This document shows positions 1 through 10,755 of a stretch of 64,000 nt of DNA, piece by piece. The stretch covers positions 9,197,190 through 9,261,189 of the forward strand of contig CM055887.1 in NCBI GenBank assembly GCA_029582165.1, written 5' to 3'. Source of the stretch: Portulaca oleracea. Its lineage: Eukaryota; Streptophyta; Magnoliopsida; Caryophyllales; Portulacaceae. The position numbers were made by a program, and so were the translations under genes. Positions within the stretch are counted from its first letter, which is position 1; every line of letters starts with the position of its first letter. A model generated the notes under the pieces. The model made no database searches. It saw nothing but the letters and a program-made list of their open reading frames with translations, and was not told the DNA's origin.

Positions 1-87
1 GAAGAACCATTTACCTCCATTCCCCTCCTTTTTATTAACCCCCAATGTGAGGGTTAACGAAGGAGAGGGGAATTCATTTTACATTAT

Positions 88-871
88 TAGAGTGTGTTTG
101 GTAGGGGGGAAATACTTTCTAGGAAAATGTTTTCTCAATTTTTTAGTGTTTGGTACAAAAGAAATTTGGAAAATCATTTTCAAAGAAAATCATTTTCCTC
201 AAAAGGAAATTGACTTCCTTTGTTCAACCTAGAAAAAATATTTTCTATTCTTGATTGTTGGATCGAACTCTAACTGAAATTTAAGTGCGAAATTCAACTT
301 CAACTGTTTTGCTCGAAATTTTGTAATACGATAGAATTGATTAGAAAGAGCTCAAATATAAATTTTTAGCTCAAAATATTTTTATCTGATAACATTTATC
401 GCGACATACACCAGATCAGAATGTTTTGTCGCTAAAACTAACTTAAACTTTAAAAATTTTAAACCTAACTGTTTGAATCGAAACTTTATGATTTGATAGT
501 ATAGACTAAAAAAAGCTCAAATATGAATTTTGAGTTTCAAATATGTTCATTTTTAACATATATCACCACTTTTGTCGGCATTTTTTTGTTGTTAAATATC
601 ACGGAAATTTAAGAGCAAAATTCAGTTTCATCGATTTATCTCGAAACTTTACAATACGATATAAATGATTAAAAAAAGCTCAAATATGAAGTTTGAGCTC
701 CAAATGTTTTCATTTGTAATATATATCGCTACTTATGTCGACATACATGGTGATTTTCCGGAGAACGATTTGTCTCCTACCAAACGAGGGAAAATTTAAC
801 AAGGAATTGGAAAATCATTTCTCCCGGAAAAGGATTTCCTCCGAAATCATTTTCCTTTCAACACCATACAC
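88..871. mobile_element. Putative MITE with short terminal inverted repeats
   Basis: The left edge reads TTAGAGTGTGTTTGGTAG and the right edge is close to its reverse complement (ACACCATACACTCTAA). Both ends are rich in GGAAAATCATTTTC-like words. No coding potential is seen. The target duplication is ambiguous, because the ends sit in TTA/TAA sequence, so the superfamily is not assigned (PIF/Harbinger-like is possible). The interior is a set of tandem repeats listed separately. Confidence 0.5.
262..765. repeat. Three diverged tandem repeats of about 165 bp
   Basis: Three successive copies (about 262-432, 433-597 and 598-765) share landmarks in the same order: a TTTAAG..AAATTCA start, a CTCGAAACTTTA block, AATACGATA, AAAAGCTCAAATATGAA, and an end reading ATCGC.AC..TGTCGACAT. 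Copies are clearly diverged from each other. They fill the middle of the MITE around them. Confidence 0.6.
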
Positions 872-1067
872 TCTAAAAAAAATAATAATAATGTTATTGA
901 TATAATAATTAACTATTTTATTTTTCACTCATTCCCCCTCCTTCCCTCCCTTTTTTAATCCAAATACAACAATTAACCCTTCTTACCATCATTCCCCTCC
1001 ATTTATATAATCCAAATAAGATAGAAATATATCCCCTCTCTCCCCCTCTCCTCCCCTTTAATAACCA

Positions 1068-1342
1068 AACATCCTGTTACGATGCGGTAACACAACTCAT
1101 CATACTACTCAATATCTTCCACACTTTATCATATACCAGACCACATTTTACCACAACTATTACCAATATATCTTCTTACTTTTCTCTCTCTTCACTTTTC
1201 TTATCTACTCTGCACATTATTTCTCATCACCTACCATATCAATCACACTTACTACAAATTTTACCATATCATTCTACACTTTATCACAATTCTACCGTTA
1301 TCATACCATACCTGTCGCATAAAAGAACATGGTGTTATAAGA
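1068..1342. mobile_element. Tourist-like (PIF/Harbinger) MITE, family A copy 1
   Basis: The right end reads CGCATAAAAGAACATGGTG, the reverse complement of the GTTCTTTTATGCGG terminus shared by five other copies here (13.4, 28.9, 29.2, 37.9 and 52.7 kb). The interior is pyrimidine-rich, with ACCAATATATCTTCTTAC and TTTCTCTCTC words, also shared by the family. The left terminus is degenerate, so exact ends are uncertain. Confidence 0.6.
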
Positions 1343-1595
1343 TTGGTGTCAAAAGTGACAAAAGCCATGCTTTCATATAACATAGATTTCAATTAAATCC
1401 TTTGTGAAGTAAAGTACTCAACCTTATGTTGGGGAGGAAAATACCTATATTGTGGATCCCGAAACATAGAAAATCCCATAGAAACGAGGGGGCTAAATAT
1501 TGCTTGATGCACCCAAGAAATACACAGTACCACTGCTAGAGACAAACAGACAATATTTTTGAGGTTCGCAAGGTAAGGTGGCAATAATATTGCTA

Positions 1596-2250
1596 GCTCC
1601 CTCCATTTCATATTAATAGTCCCGACACGTCATTAATTTCTCAACATATACAATATTTTAAGAGTCATTAATTTCTCAACATATACAATATTTTAAGAGC
1701 ACTCGCAATAGTGAGTTTGAGTTTGACTAATTGGATGATTAGAATATGTGGACCCCTTTTAAGAGAGTCAAAGTTTAGCCCTTTATTTAGCTTGCTTTCC
1801 AATGGTGAGCATGAGTTTGACTTATATTAATTAAAAAAAGTAAATAAGTCCCACTTAATAATATAATTAATTTGGTTATACTAATAAAAAATGAGGTGGA
1901 GGAGGAGAGAAAAAAAAAATTATGATTAAAATATTTGTATCTTAAACTCGCTTTCAAACTCGTCTCGCGAGACTGATAGCGAGATTCTCATGAGACGAGT
2001 CTCATTCTCACTATTAAAATGTCTTACACGACCTCATTCCATTCTCATTTCATGCCACGTCAGCAATGAGTTGAATTGAAACTCGCCATTGCAAATGCTC
2101 TAATATATAAAAGTATCATGATCATTAAATTCATAATGAAAAGTACTATCACAAGAATATAGTTTTATAATTTTTTGATAAAATATACATACTATAAGAA
2201 ATTTTTAGTCAAAGATGATATTTTGGACAACTAATATGAAATAGAGAAAG
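1596..2250. mobile_element. Stowaway (Tc1/mariner) MITE interrupted by another MITE
   Basis: The left end is GCTCCCTCCATTTCATATTA and the right end is TAATATGAAATAGAGAAAG, near-complementary and each flanked by TA, as in plant Stowaway elements (CTCCCTCCGTTYC termini). The interior holds the usual Stowaway words (TCATAATGAAAAGTACTATCAC). It is split by a 404 bp element. Just left of that insertion a 33 bp segment (GTCATTAATTTC..ATTTTAAGA) is tandemly duplicated. Confidence 0.75.
1697..2100. mobile_element. PIF/Harbinger-type MITE nested in a Stowaway
   Basis: The ends are GAGCACTCGCAATAGTGAG and the reverse complement of CTCGCCATTGCAAATGCTC, forming a terminal inverted repeat of about 20 bp with few mismatches. 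The element is flanked on both sides by TAA, the 3 bp target duplication expected for PIF/Harbinger elements. It has no coding sequence. Confidence 0.75.
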
Positions 2251-3189
2251 TAATCCGCAATAGTAGAGGTTAAAAGTTGACTTAGAGTGACGAATTGACT
2301 AGGATTAAGTAATTAAACTTTGAGTTAGATCCAAGTAATTAGTAAGTAATTAAGAGGAATCAGCAACACTGATGGTAGTACGGAAAGCACGGCATTTGCA
2401 CGTCATTAGTTTGATCACCCGCACAATTAATACACACACTATGCTTAAACATGCATCATGCATGCATTAATCATAAACCCAAGTCTTAATTAACCCTTAA
2501 ACATCCACACATGCCGCAATATTTGCTCCCTTCTTTACTTCATTGTTTATTTAATTTTTTACATATTGTTTAATTAAAGTTTATGGATCTTGGGGTATAT
2601 GTATGTGTGTGATAATTAAAAAGTAGAATATCGTGGACTCATCATGAAGTTGCTTGCAAATGTTGAAATTATGAGGGGATCGATTATATATTGATGCTTT
2701 AAGTATTGGCCATTGCCGACTTTATTCTAGACTATATTAGAAGGTTTAATTGTAGGATTATTAGATTCTGAAATTTTCAATTTTGCAGTTATTTATTATA
2801 GTATCTTGAACTTCACATTTGAATCATAACAGTCTAATTTTTGAGGGTGATATTTGTTAGTATCCCAAGACCGATTAACATCAATTAACCTTAGGTTATT
2901 TATGATGTGACTGTGGTTTAGGGGTTATATATATATATATATATATTTGTAATGAAAGTGTATCCAAACCAAAAAAATAACTGACATATCACAAAAAAAT
3001 AACTGACATGTTTAATTCGGTTTTAGGCTATTGATAAATACCACTCCCAAAGATTATGACATTATGAATCAAATATGAACGTCGAGATATTGTAACAAAC
3101 AACCCTGAATTGAAAAATTCAGAACCTAATACTCTTTAATTATAAGACTTTTTAGGGACAATTCATGAGGAGTACTTACTTTGTATGAA
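2251..3189. other. AT-rich intergenic sequence, no gene seen
   Basis: No open frame of interest or RNA gene is visible. A short (AT)n microsatellite lies at about 2927-2946. The rest is unremarkable AT-rich sequence. Confidence 0.6.
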
Positions 3190-3660
3190 TAGATTTTTTC
3201 AATTAGGTATTTCTTTGGTCCATGCCCTTTATACAATGCATTGTAGACAATGCATGAAGTGAGTGATACCAACAACATTCCTAAATATCATTTTCACCCG
3301 GGCAAACACAATGATAGCAAATTTGGTCCAAGAAAGAATATTAACTCCGTCCTAATATATTTGTCTATCTACTTAAATTGAGAAGACTAATGTATATTGG
3401 AAATTGAGGTAAAAAGTTTGTAATATACCCAAACTATCCCTAATTTAATTGAAGATAATAGTTGTTGAAATTGTAAAAATTGATAAGTGAGTTTATTAAT
3501 TAGGGGTGGAAAAGGAATTGCAGTTGTTGAGATTGTAAATGGGATAAATATTTTGAGACAAAGAAGTTAGGTAAAAATAATTTGGGACGGAGGTAGTACA
3601 ATACTTTTCTTGAAGGCTGAAGCTTGACTCACAACGCCCACTTTTATTGAAACAAATACT
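3190..3660 (-). repeat. Inverted copy of a block found 3' of both F-box genes
   Basis: Read on the - strand this matches 13765-13950, including TTTCAATAAAAGTGGGCG, GTGAGTCA, ATCATTGTGTTTGCCCGGG and CTTCATG.ATT in the same order. A weaker copy lies 3' of the second F-box gene near 50.88-51.03 kb. The copy here is split by a Stowaway MITE. No convincing reading frame runs through it, so it may be an old 3' flank, a non-coding RNA or a repeat. Confidence 0.55.
3344..3596. mobile_element. Stowaway MITE inside the repeated block
   Basis: The left terminus ACTCCGTCCTAATATATTTG and right terminus AATTTGGGACGGAGGTAG are inverted relative to each other and flanked by TA. It interrupts the block shared with the F-box 3' flanks, so it arrived after that block was copied. 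Confidence 0.75.
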
Positions 3661-3813
3661 TAGTAGGTTGGGGTCTTATTCAAATTATGTATAGTACATC
3701 GTCAATATCCCCACGAAATACCATAAATGTAGCTACCTTGTTCTTTTCAACTAATTAATCATGTTTAAGTTAATGTTGATTTATATTGATAAATGCGAAC
3801 ACTGACATTGCTA

Positions 3814-4044
3814 CTCCCTCCGTTCTATATTAATCGTCATTTTTTAAAATTATGCAGTCAAATTTCAAAAAGTTTAATCATAAATTCATCAATATACACA
3901 ATAACTTGTTATATAAAATTATCACCATTATATTCGTAATGAGAAATACTATCACATATAATATTGTAAGTGTTTATAAAATATTATTTAAGAAATTATT
4001 AATCAAAGAGTGATATTAGAGACAGTGACGATCAACAAAATGAC
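3814..4044. mobile_element. Stowaway MITE, right end displaced by a TRIM
   Basis: The left terminus CTCCCTCCGTTCTATATTAA follows TA, and the interior has the standard Stowaway words. The expected right terminus is not adjacent. The sequence runs into the TRIM-like element, and a TATGGAGTAAT remnant resembling a Stowaway end reappears after it (about 4508). Confidence 0.6.
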
Positions 4045-4512
4045 TGTTAGATTATAAAACCTTTACTGGGGCTTCAACCATTAACTTAAGCTTTTGGTTG
4101 AGATGATTCCATATGGTATCAGAGCCATACCTGAACAAGAGGTCTCATATTCGAATCTCAGCACGCCTCATGCATAATCATTTGCCAAGGTGAAGGAGGC
4201 ATTTGCAGCATCCACGCTTCAAGCCCAAAGGGGATTCGCGTGAGAGGGCGTGTTGGAATATGAAACCATTCCTGGGGATTCTACCATCAACTTAAACTTT
4301 TGGTTTAGATGGTTTCACATGGTATCAGAGCCAAACCTGAGCAAGATGTCTCAGGTTCGAATCTCAGCACCCCATATTCAATTGCGCAAGGTGAAAAAAG
4401 CCTTTGCAGCATGCCAGCATCCACGCTTCAAGCCCAAAGGGCATTCGCGTGAGGGGGCATGTTAGATTATAAAACCATTACTGGAGCTTCAACCATTAGC
4501 TTAAACTTATGG
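4045..4512 (+). mobile_element. Tandem TRIM-like element, three short LTR copies
   Basis: A segment starting TGTTAGATTATAAAACC recurs at 4045, 4251 (TGTTGGAATATGAAACC) and 4460, a period of about 207 bp. The first two copies are followed, after a CA end and a 2 bp spacer, by TGGTATCAGAGCC, the standard primer-binding site complementary to the 3' end of initiator tRNA-Met. A purine run (GTGAGAGGG, GTGAGGGGG) precedes copies 2 and 3, as a polypurine tract would. This is the layout of a terminal-repeat retrotransposon in miniature with LTR-internal-LTR-internal-LTR order. The third LTR is truncated. No protein is encoded. Confidence 0.6.
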
Positions 4513-5029
4513 AGTAATTGGTGTTAATCAAAATCATAAATTGAAAACATTACCAAAGTTTAATCTAAGTTTATGAGATTGATTGTTGTTGATGTGAGAG
4601 TTTAATATTGATGACAAGTACTTGTGATAAATTGAAATAAAGTGAATCTTATAATGGGTGTGGATTGATTATGCCCTTGAAATTTTATGAATCAAAATTG
4701 TCACTAAAATTTTTTTTAATCTAAATTGTCACTAAACTTTTTAAACCGATTAAAAGTGTTACGGTAACATATTAGTGTAGATTTTTAATTTTTAAAAATT
4801 TTTTTTTTTTGGAATGCAAATGTGACATTTATGCGTTTGGAGTTTCGTATTGGACCTTGTCTTAGGTGCACCCCTCTTCCTTGCATCAATCCTCCGGCCT
4901 CCTCATACGCACAGTTGATGCAACGAATTTTATCATATTTATGTTATCCAAGAAAAAACAAAGAAAAATTAAAAAAGCCCACAATAATAGGTTACCATGA
5001 TATTTTTAATCACTTTAAAATATGGAAAA
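4513..5029. other. AT-rich intergenic sequence, no gene seen
   Basis: A homopolymer T run lies near 4800. Nothing recognisable is coded. Confidence 0.5.
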
Positions 5030-5764
5030 TTGGATTATAATACTCCCATATTTTGCAAATTGGATAGCAGTAATCCCTACTTTCACTTTGTATTCTGGTG
5101 GTCCAAAAAAAATGGATTTGGGTGGGATGCCGATAAGTTGAGAGGCCGTAACTCAGTGGTTTTCTGACATGGCACTATAGGCATGTGTTTGACTGCGTTG
5201 ACTTCATTTTTGGGTGCCACATCAGCTAAAAAACACATGCCAATTTTGTTTTCCTTTTTTTCTATTTCCAAGTTGGAAACTAATTTTTACACCCCATCCC
5301 CTATGTTTCTCTCTCTACTTTTCCCTTTCACCTTTTGTTTTCTCTGCAGTAAAAACCCCTTTCTTCATCCCCTTTTCCAAATTCTCATAACTTCCTCCTC
5401 AAGGACCTTCAACTCCTCTGCACCTTCAACTCCACCCTCCTCATCACCTTCAACTCCAGCCATATGAACACCATCATCACCATCTTTCACAATCTCCCCA
5501 TCACCACTCTCTTTGCCAGTCCCAACAACTTCCCCATCACAACCATCAGCCCCCATTCCTCTTCCCCATTCACTTGTTCACACCCATCACCATTTTCATC
5601 TTCCATCTTCGTCAAAATTACCAACCCAACCCCCCTTCTCTCCCCTCCCCCCTCAATGTCTTCAATTCTGGGCTCCCAAAGTGTGTTCTTCGCCACCACC
5701 ATGGCTGCTTTCTCCCACACAGTCATCCTCTTCGCTTTAATTCACCAAAAACCTCAATTCCTAG

Positions 5765-5914
5765 TGTCAGGGAGGCGATTTCACCACCAGAAATAGCACC
5801 GCAGGCGAGTCGATCTACGGCGCCAAATTCACCGACGAGAACTTCGTGAAGAAGCACACCGGACCTAGAATCCTGTCGATGGCGAACGGCAACAGACATG
5901 GGAATGATAAGTAG
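5765..5914 (+). pseudogene. Captured cyclophilin (PPIase) fragment
   Basis: One frame encodes 49 residues reading CQGGDF, then [19 protein letters not shown] and ILSMAN before a TAG stop. These match, in order, the conserved middle of cytosolic plant cyclophilins (peptidyl-prolyl cis-trans isomerases), where the family reads CQGGDF..GESIYG..FADENF..KHTGPGILSMAN. Only about 30 percent of a normal 170-residue protein is present. The N-terminal part and the residues after SMAN (normally AGPGTNGSQFF) are missing, and several substitutions are present (for example Arg for Gly in GPGIL). The fragment lies between the inverted arms, which suggests capture by the element. It cannot encode a working isomerase. 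Confidence 0.85.
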
Positions 5915-6180
5915 CTCGATAAGAAGAGGATGAAGAGTAGAATTTAGTGTGGACAAAAGAAGGTCTATCTACAGTTGTTGTCATGTTGTAAAAACCCTAG
6001 AAAATCAATCAATCCCTAAATTTGAGGAATCATGAAATTCAGAAGGTTTTTGAAGGAATGGTTCAATGGTTGAATGATGATGGTGATAGGATCCGATTTG
6101 GCCTCTGCTGCTCGAAATACGTCTATCCAGAAGGCTCGCAGCTGGGACGAAGGGGTCTTCTGATCCAATTTGGCCTTTGA

Positions 6181-6797
6181 TCTCTAAGTTCTCCACCACT
6201 CTACTCCACCACATCTTCAAGGTCCCTTTCTTCTCCTTCGTCCTCCTCCTCCTTCTTCTTTCCAATTTGGTGTTGCATTTATCCATGGGTGACTTTTGTT
6301 TGCTTATGAGGCTCCCATATTGCTTCAATCGTTTATGGGTTCTTCAATTTGTAAGTAAGTTTGTGCCAAATTGGTGTTGCATTTTTGGCCTCCCTGTAAG
6401 TTTCTACATATTCCTATTCCCATATTGATTCAATTTGGGTCAAACAGGGTTATATCTCAATCGTTTAATGATGATGGTCATAGGATTCGATTTAGCCTCT
6501 AATCTCTAAGTTCTCCACCACTCCACTCCACCACATCTTCAAGGTCCCTTTCTTCTCCCTCCTCCTCCTCCTCCTCCTCCTTCTTCTTTCCAATTTGGTG
6601 TTGCATTTATCCATGGGTGACTTTTGTTTGCTTTTAAGGCTCCCAGATTGCTTCGATCGTTTATGGGTTCTTCAATTTGTAAGTAAGTTTGTGTCAAATT
6701 GGTGTTACATTTTTGGCCTCCCTGTAAGTTTCTACATATTTCTATTCCCAGATTGCCTCAATTTGGGACAAACAGGGTTATATCTCAATCGTTTAAT
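6181..6797. repeat. Direct duplication of about 290 bp inside foldback A
   Basis: Copy 1 (6181-6467) and copy 2 (6503-6797) are nearly identical. Both run from TCTCTAAGTTCTCCACCACT through GTGTTGCATTTATCCATGGG and TTTTTGGCCTCCCTGTAAG to ATATCTCAATCGTTTAA. A CCTCCT run differs in length between them. Open frames of about 80 codons here are by-products, and no known protein is recognised. Confidence 0.8.
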
Positions 6798-7269
6798 TTT
6801 TTATTTTTCAGATTGCTTCAAGGCTCCCAGCTAAACCACCTTCCTTTATGGGTTCTTCAAGATGAAGAGAGAGAAATGAAGAAAAGAAGAGAAATTGAAG
6901 AGGGGTTTTTTCTTTACCGCATAGAAATTGAGGGAAAGAAGAGAGAGAAATGAAAAGGGGCTTTGTTTTTTTTTTTTTTTACTGCAGAGAAATTGAGGGA
7001 AAGAAGAGAGAGAAATGAGGGGAGTAAATTAAGTTTCCACGCTGGAAACTGGAAAAAGAAAAACATGAGGATTCATATGTTTTTTAGCTGATGTGGCACT
7101 CAAAATCAAAGTCAACTCGGTCAAACACATGGCCAAGGTGTCATGTCAGAAAACCACCGAGTCACCGCCACTCAACTCGTTGACATCCCACCCAAATATA
7201 ATTTTATTTTTTTATTGGACCACCATAATACAAAGTGAAAGTAGGGACTATATTATATATAGTTAAAAA

Positions 7270-7880
7270 AGTTGGGGTAAAGCGGTCTCTCTCACAAGAT
7301 AGGGGATCAGTTAAGTAGCTAGTAATTGAGGGTGAAACTCGTCTCCCCTTAAGACTTATTCACTAGACCGCGAATAGACTTAAGGGTAAAACCTAACTTC
7401 TTGTAAGCAAAGTTACAAGATCTCTCAAGAACTCTCGAGAATGTTGTTGCAGTTCAACACCTTAGGAGTGTATTGAAGGTCTCTAGGAAAGATAGATAGA
7501 AGTGATTGAAGTGGTATGGATGAATGAAATTCAACCACTATTTATAGGGGTTTTTGGAGCATTCAAACTTGCCAAATCATGAAGCATGATCTTAGGGCAT
7601 TGTCTATGGGTCATTAAGGATTGATCTTGACTGATTTCTCAGTTAAGGATAATCTCTAATGATGATCCAAAATTAATTCTCGAGGCAGAAATCAAGGGAT
7701 TTCGAAAAGAATTCTGACTGGGCATCACCACGGTCCGTACTGGACCCAGTGCAGCCTTTCTTTGCTCTTTGGACGCCAACACGACCTCTGTCATACCTGG
7801 CACGGTCCGTGTTGGGTCATTTTTGCTTATTAAGCTAGATTTTGACCTTCCCGATCAATCCTAAGCTTATAACTTATACC
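7270..7880 (-). mobile_element. LTR-like fragment with TATA box and GC palindromes
   Basis: On the - strand a TATA box (CTATAAATAG, 7538-7547) is preceded by near-palindromic CACGGACCGTG words at about 7725-7830 and followed by a leader-like stretch with CT-rich runs. The same order, palindrome array then TATA then leader, occurs at 60.1-60.6 kb and 63.0-63.5 kb. No gag or pol sequence is attached, so this is a solo or truncated copy. It is squeezed between the two foldback elements. Confidence 0.45.
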
Positions 7881-7904
7881 CTTATGTCTCTTAACTCTTG
7901 AAAT

Positions 7905-7906
7905 AC

Positions 7907-7960
<54 letters not shown>
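7905..7960. repeat. (TA)n microsatellite at left edge of foldback B
   Basis: A nearly perfect TA run directly abuts GGATAATTGG, the tip of foldback element B. A matching run lies at the other tip (9383-9435). The element therefore inserted into, or carries, TA microsatellites at both ends. Confidence 0.9.
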
Positions 7961-7961
<1 letters not shown>

Positions 7962-8272
7962 ATAATTGGATTCTAATAATCCCTACTTTGGCCAATTGGA
8001 CAATGGTGGACCGTACTTTCACTTTGTATTCTGGTGGACCAAAAAAAATAAAATTGAATTTGAGTGGGACGCCGGCGAGTTGAGTGTTGTTTGGTGACAT
8101 GGCACGTTGGGCATGAGTTTGACCAGTTTGACTTTTATTTTTTTGCCATGTCACACATAAAACACATTACCAAATATTTTTCTTTATTTTGTTTAGTCCA
8201 ACTTGGAATAAAATTTACCACCCCTTTTTTCCCATTCTCTCTCCCTCTCTCTTCTTTTCTCTCTTTCCAGTT

Positions 8273-8318
<46 letters not shown>

Positions 8319-9038
8319 AACAAAACAGAGCAAACCCACTCCTCAAACTTTTCAATCTCACCAATGGCTTGGATCACAAATGCTCTTTAGTTCTTTCAAC
8401 TTGCAACCAAGAAAGATAAAGTTAGTCAACTTCCAGTTCTCCCTTTCGAGTCACCAGCCTCATCCTGCTGTTGGTTTATCTTGGCCATTATAGGCTCACA
8501 GATGCTCTTAAGCTCTTCGATCTTCTCCTCAAACTTGGAGGCTTCAGCAAATTGATAATTCCACTCAAGCCATTGAACTGTCTTCTCAATTGCATTCCTC
8601 ATCTTCCATTTGTCACTAAGACTAAGCTTCTCGCAACCTGCCAAAACACCACCCACGAAGTGAACATAATTCTCCAAGCCACAAAAAATTCATTTTTTCA
8701 AACTCCCTTTTTCGTTTTTGCGTTTTATTTTTTCCCCCGTTGGTAGGCTGCTAGCTTTATTATAAAAGTTGCTGCCTATTGCCCTCCAAAGGCTTCCTGA
8801 TCTTCCTCGCACTCTCTGTCTTGCTTTCTCTCTCCGTGTGTTTCTTAGAGTGAGAGATTTCGTTAAACCCATCAAATTTTCTGCGTTTTCTAGGCAAACA
8901 GTCGACTTACAGCTCAATAATTTCAAGGATTGACATAACCCCAGAAAGAAAGTTTTCTGTTTTTACTTGTGAGCATTTGTGACCCAAGACATTGGTGAGA
9001 TTGAAAAGTTTGAGGAGTGGGTTTGCTCTGTTTTTTTT

Positions 9039-9113
<75 letters not shown>

Positions 9114-9379
9114 AGAGAAGAGAGAGAGAGAGAATGGGTGGTAAATTTTATTCCAAGTTGGACTAAAAAAATAAAGAAAAATATTTGGTAATGTGTTTTA
9201 TGTGTGACATGGCAAAAAAATAAAAGTCAAACCGGTCAAACTCATGGCCAACGTGTCAAGTCATCGACAATACCACTCAACTCATGGCCCCACTCAAATT
9301 CAATTTTTTTGTCCACCAATACAAGTGAAAGATGATCCACCATCATTGGACAAAGTAGGGATTATTAGAATCCAATTAT

Positions 9380-9382
<3 letters not shown>
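7961..9382. mobile_element. Foldback element B with about 425 bp inverted arms
   Basis: The arms at about 7961-8388 and 8962-9382 are reverse complements. They share GGATAATTGGATTCTAATAA at the tips, then TTTGAGTGGG, GGCATGAGTTTGACC, a CT/GA microsatellite, and AAACCCACTCCTCAAACTTT near the centre. Both tips are flanked by (TA)n. The roughly 570 bp core between the arms contains an HSP70 C-terminal fragment on the - strand. The outer arm sequence is shared with foldback A. No transposase is encoded, so it would depend on another element. Confidence 0.85.
8426..8677 (-). pseudogene. Captured HSP70 C-terminal fragment, open frame
   Basis: An 83-codon frame without internal stop reads ENYVH, KWKMRNAIEKTVQWLEWN, AEASKFEEKIEELKSICEPI, then MAKINQQ and a TGA stop. 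This matches the C-terminal helical lid of eukaryotic HSP70 chaperones, where the family has LENY..[40 protein letters not shown] and IAKMYQG in the same order. Only this tail is present; the ATPase and substrate-binding domains are absent. The listed start is simply the edge of recognisable sequence and has no ATG (it begins TTG GAG AAT). The frame being open despite divergence is notable, but without a start or promoter it is best called a captured gene fragment. Confidence 0.85.

Positions 9383-9435
<53 letters not shown>
9383..9435. repeat. (TA)n microsatellite at right edge of foldback B
   Basis: A TA run directly follows the right tip of the element and mirrors the one at the left tip. 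Confidence 0.9.
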
Positions 9436-9437
<2 letters not shown>

Positions 9438-10755
9438 AATAAAAGAATGTTAAAGCATATACATCATTATCTACAAATTATAGGTGTTTTCTTTTTCCTC
9501 AAAAAATAACTCATAGAAAAATTAATACACATGCTTATATGAGAATTTAAAGAGGCAATATAGAAAATTTGAATAGATATTTCAGACATGAACTATAGTA
9601 TTTTTCAACAGATAATTCATTCAAGTATATTAAAAATTTATTGAATTTAAAAATATTTTCACAATAAATAGAAACATTTAGACTCATTTTCTAATAATCT
9701 TAACTTTTAGTAATAAGACAATAATAATCCGAACTTTGTTTTTGTATGTTAGCAGTCTCCTCAAAAAAAATTTGTATTTTTTTTAGACCACAACCGAGTA
9801 GATACCTTAAATATCGTGGATTTTGACTTTCTTTTGCTCTCATACTTAGCATAACATTTCCCCATAATTTTTATGATTTTTTGTTTCTATTCCTTAAAAA
9901 ATTCATAATAATTATTCGGATTCTACAAAAAATCTTTAAATAACTATTTATTTCATAGCCTTTTTAGGGGCATGAATGAAAAATATAGGAAAATCTAAAA
10001 TTTTCAAAAATATCCCAAACACAATTTTATTTTTTAAGACTGTTGGCGTACAAAAATAAATTAAAGTTCGTATTACTATTTTCCAATTTTCAAATCTTGG
10101 GATTATATGGCCAATTTTGCATTATTTAAACATGAAATATGAAAACATATTATAATTATTACAAAAAAACTATTTAAAAATAATGATTCTTATTGTTTTT
10201 ATTTGTTTGAAAAATTAAGTATACTATTATCTTATTGTTTTTATTTGTTTGAAAAATTAAGTATACTATTATCATATTGTTTTTATTTGTTTGAAAAATT
10301 AAGTATACTATTATCATATTTTGAGTAATGGAAGAAAACTAATTATAAATTTTTTAACAATAATTTTTTTAATGATGTGTGCCCTTAATCATGTTTTACT
10401 TATTTTATGAGATAATTTACTTATCATTTAATATTTAAAATAAAATTTTAAAAAATATTTTCTAAATAACACTGGTATAAAAATAAATTATATGAAATAT
10501 AAATATAAGAATAGTACATACAATAACTATGAGAACATTTGGTTGGAATTTTTTTTTTTTTGAAAAGTTAGTCAACTTTTTCTATGTTTGATTCTTCTTA
10601 ATAGACGAGAAAGTTTTAACGTGAGATTCATTATTTCCTTCACAAATTCAGCAAATCGTTTTTCAATGAGATTGGTGAAAATTTTTTTCAAAAAAATTTC
10701 ACTTGAAGTATATTTCTCATAAAACCACCAAGTGTACCATGAAAGAATATATTTA
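9436..10755. other. AT-rich spacer with a 42 bp triplication
   Basis: No gene is visible in this very AT-rich stretch. At 10191-10316 a 42 bp unit (TATTGTTTTTATTTGTTTGA...) is repeated three times in tandem, almost without change. Confidence 0.75.

Larger units (their letters stand above)
5030..7265. mobile_element. Foldback element A with about 300 bp inverted arms
   Basis: The left arm (about 5044-5355) and right arm (about 6975-7262) are reverse complements with moderate divergence. Shared landmarks are CCCTACTTTCACTTTGTATT, TGGTGGTCCAA, TTTGGGTGGGATG, GTGGTTTTCTGACATG, GTGCCACATCAGCTAAAAAA and, innermost, CTCTGCAGTAAAAA. The outer tips resemble those of foldback element B at 7.96-9.38 kb, so the two belong to one family. 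Neither end encodes a transposase. The interior carries a captured cyclophilin fragment and an internal tandem duplication. A related MULE or Micron-like origin is possible; the superfamily is not fixed. Confidence 0.75.

Noticed and set aside
4320..4380. Possible tRNA gene (ATCAGAGCC, then GGTTCGAATCTC)
   Set aside because: There is no cloverleaf or anticodon arm. The first motif is a retroelement primer-binding site.
5464..5796. 110-codon Ser/Pro-rich frame near the cyclophilin fragment
   Set aside because: Low-complexity pyrimidine-rich DNA. The cyclophilin match is in a different frame, and no signal or domain supports this one.
7891..8154. Open frame containing a run of alternating Tyr and Ile
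   Set aside because: Produced by translating the (TA)n microsatellite next to foldback B.
8979..9191. Arg/Glu-repeat open frame
   Set aside because: Translation of the (GA)n microsatellite in the right arm of foldback B.
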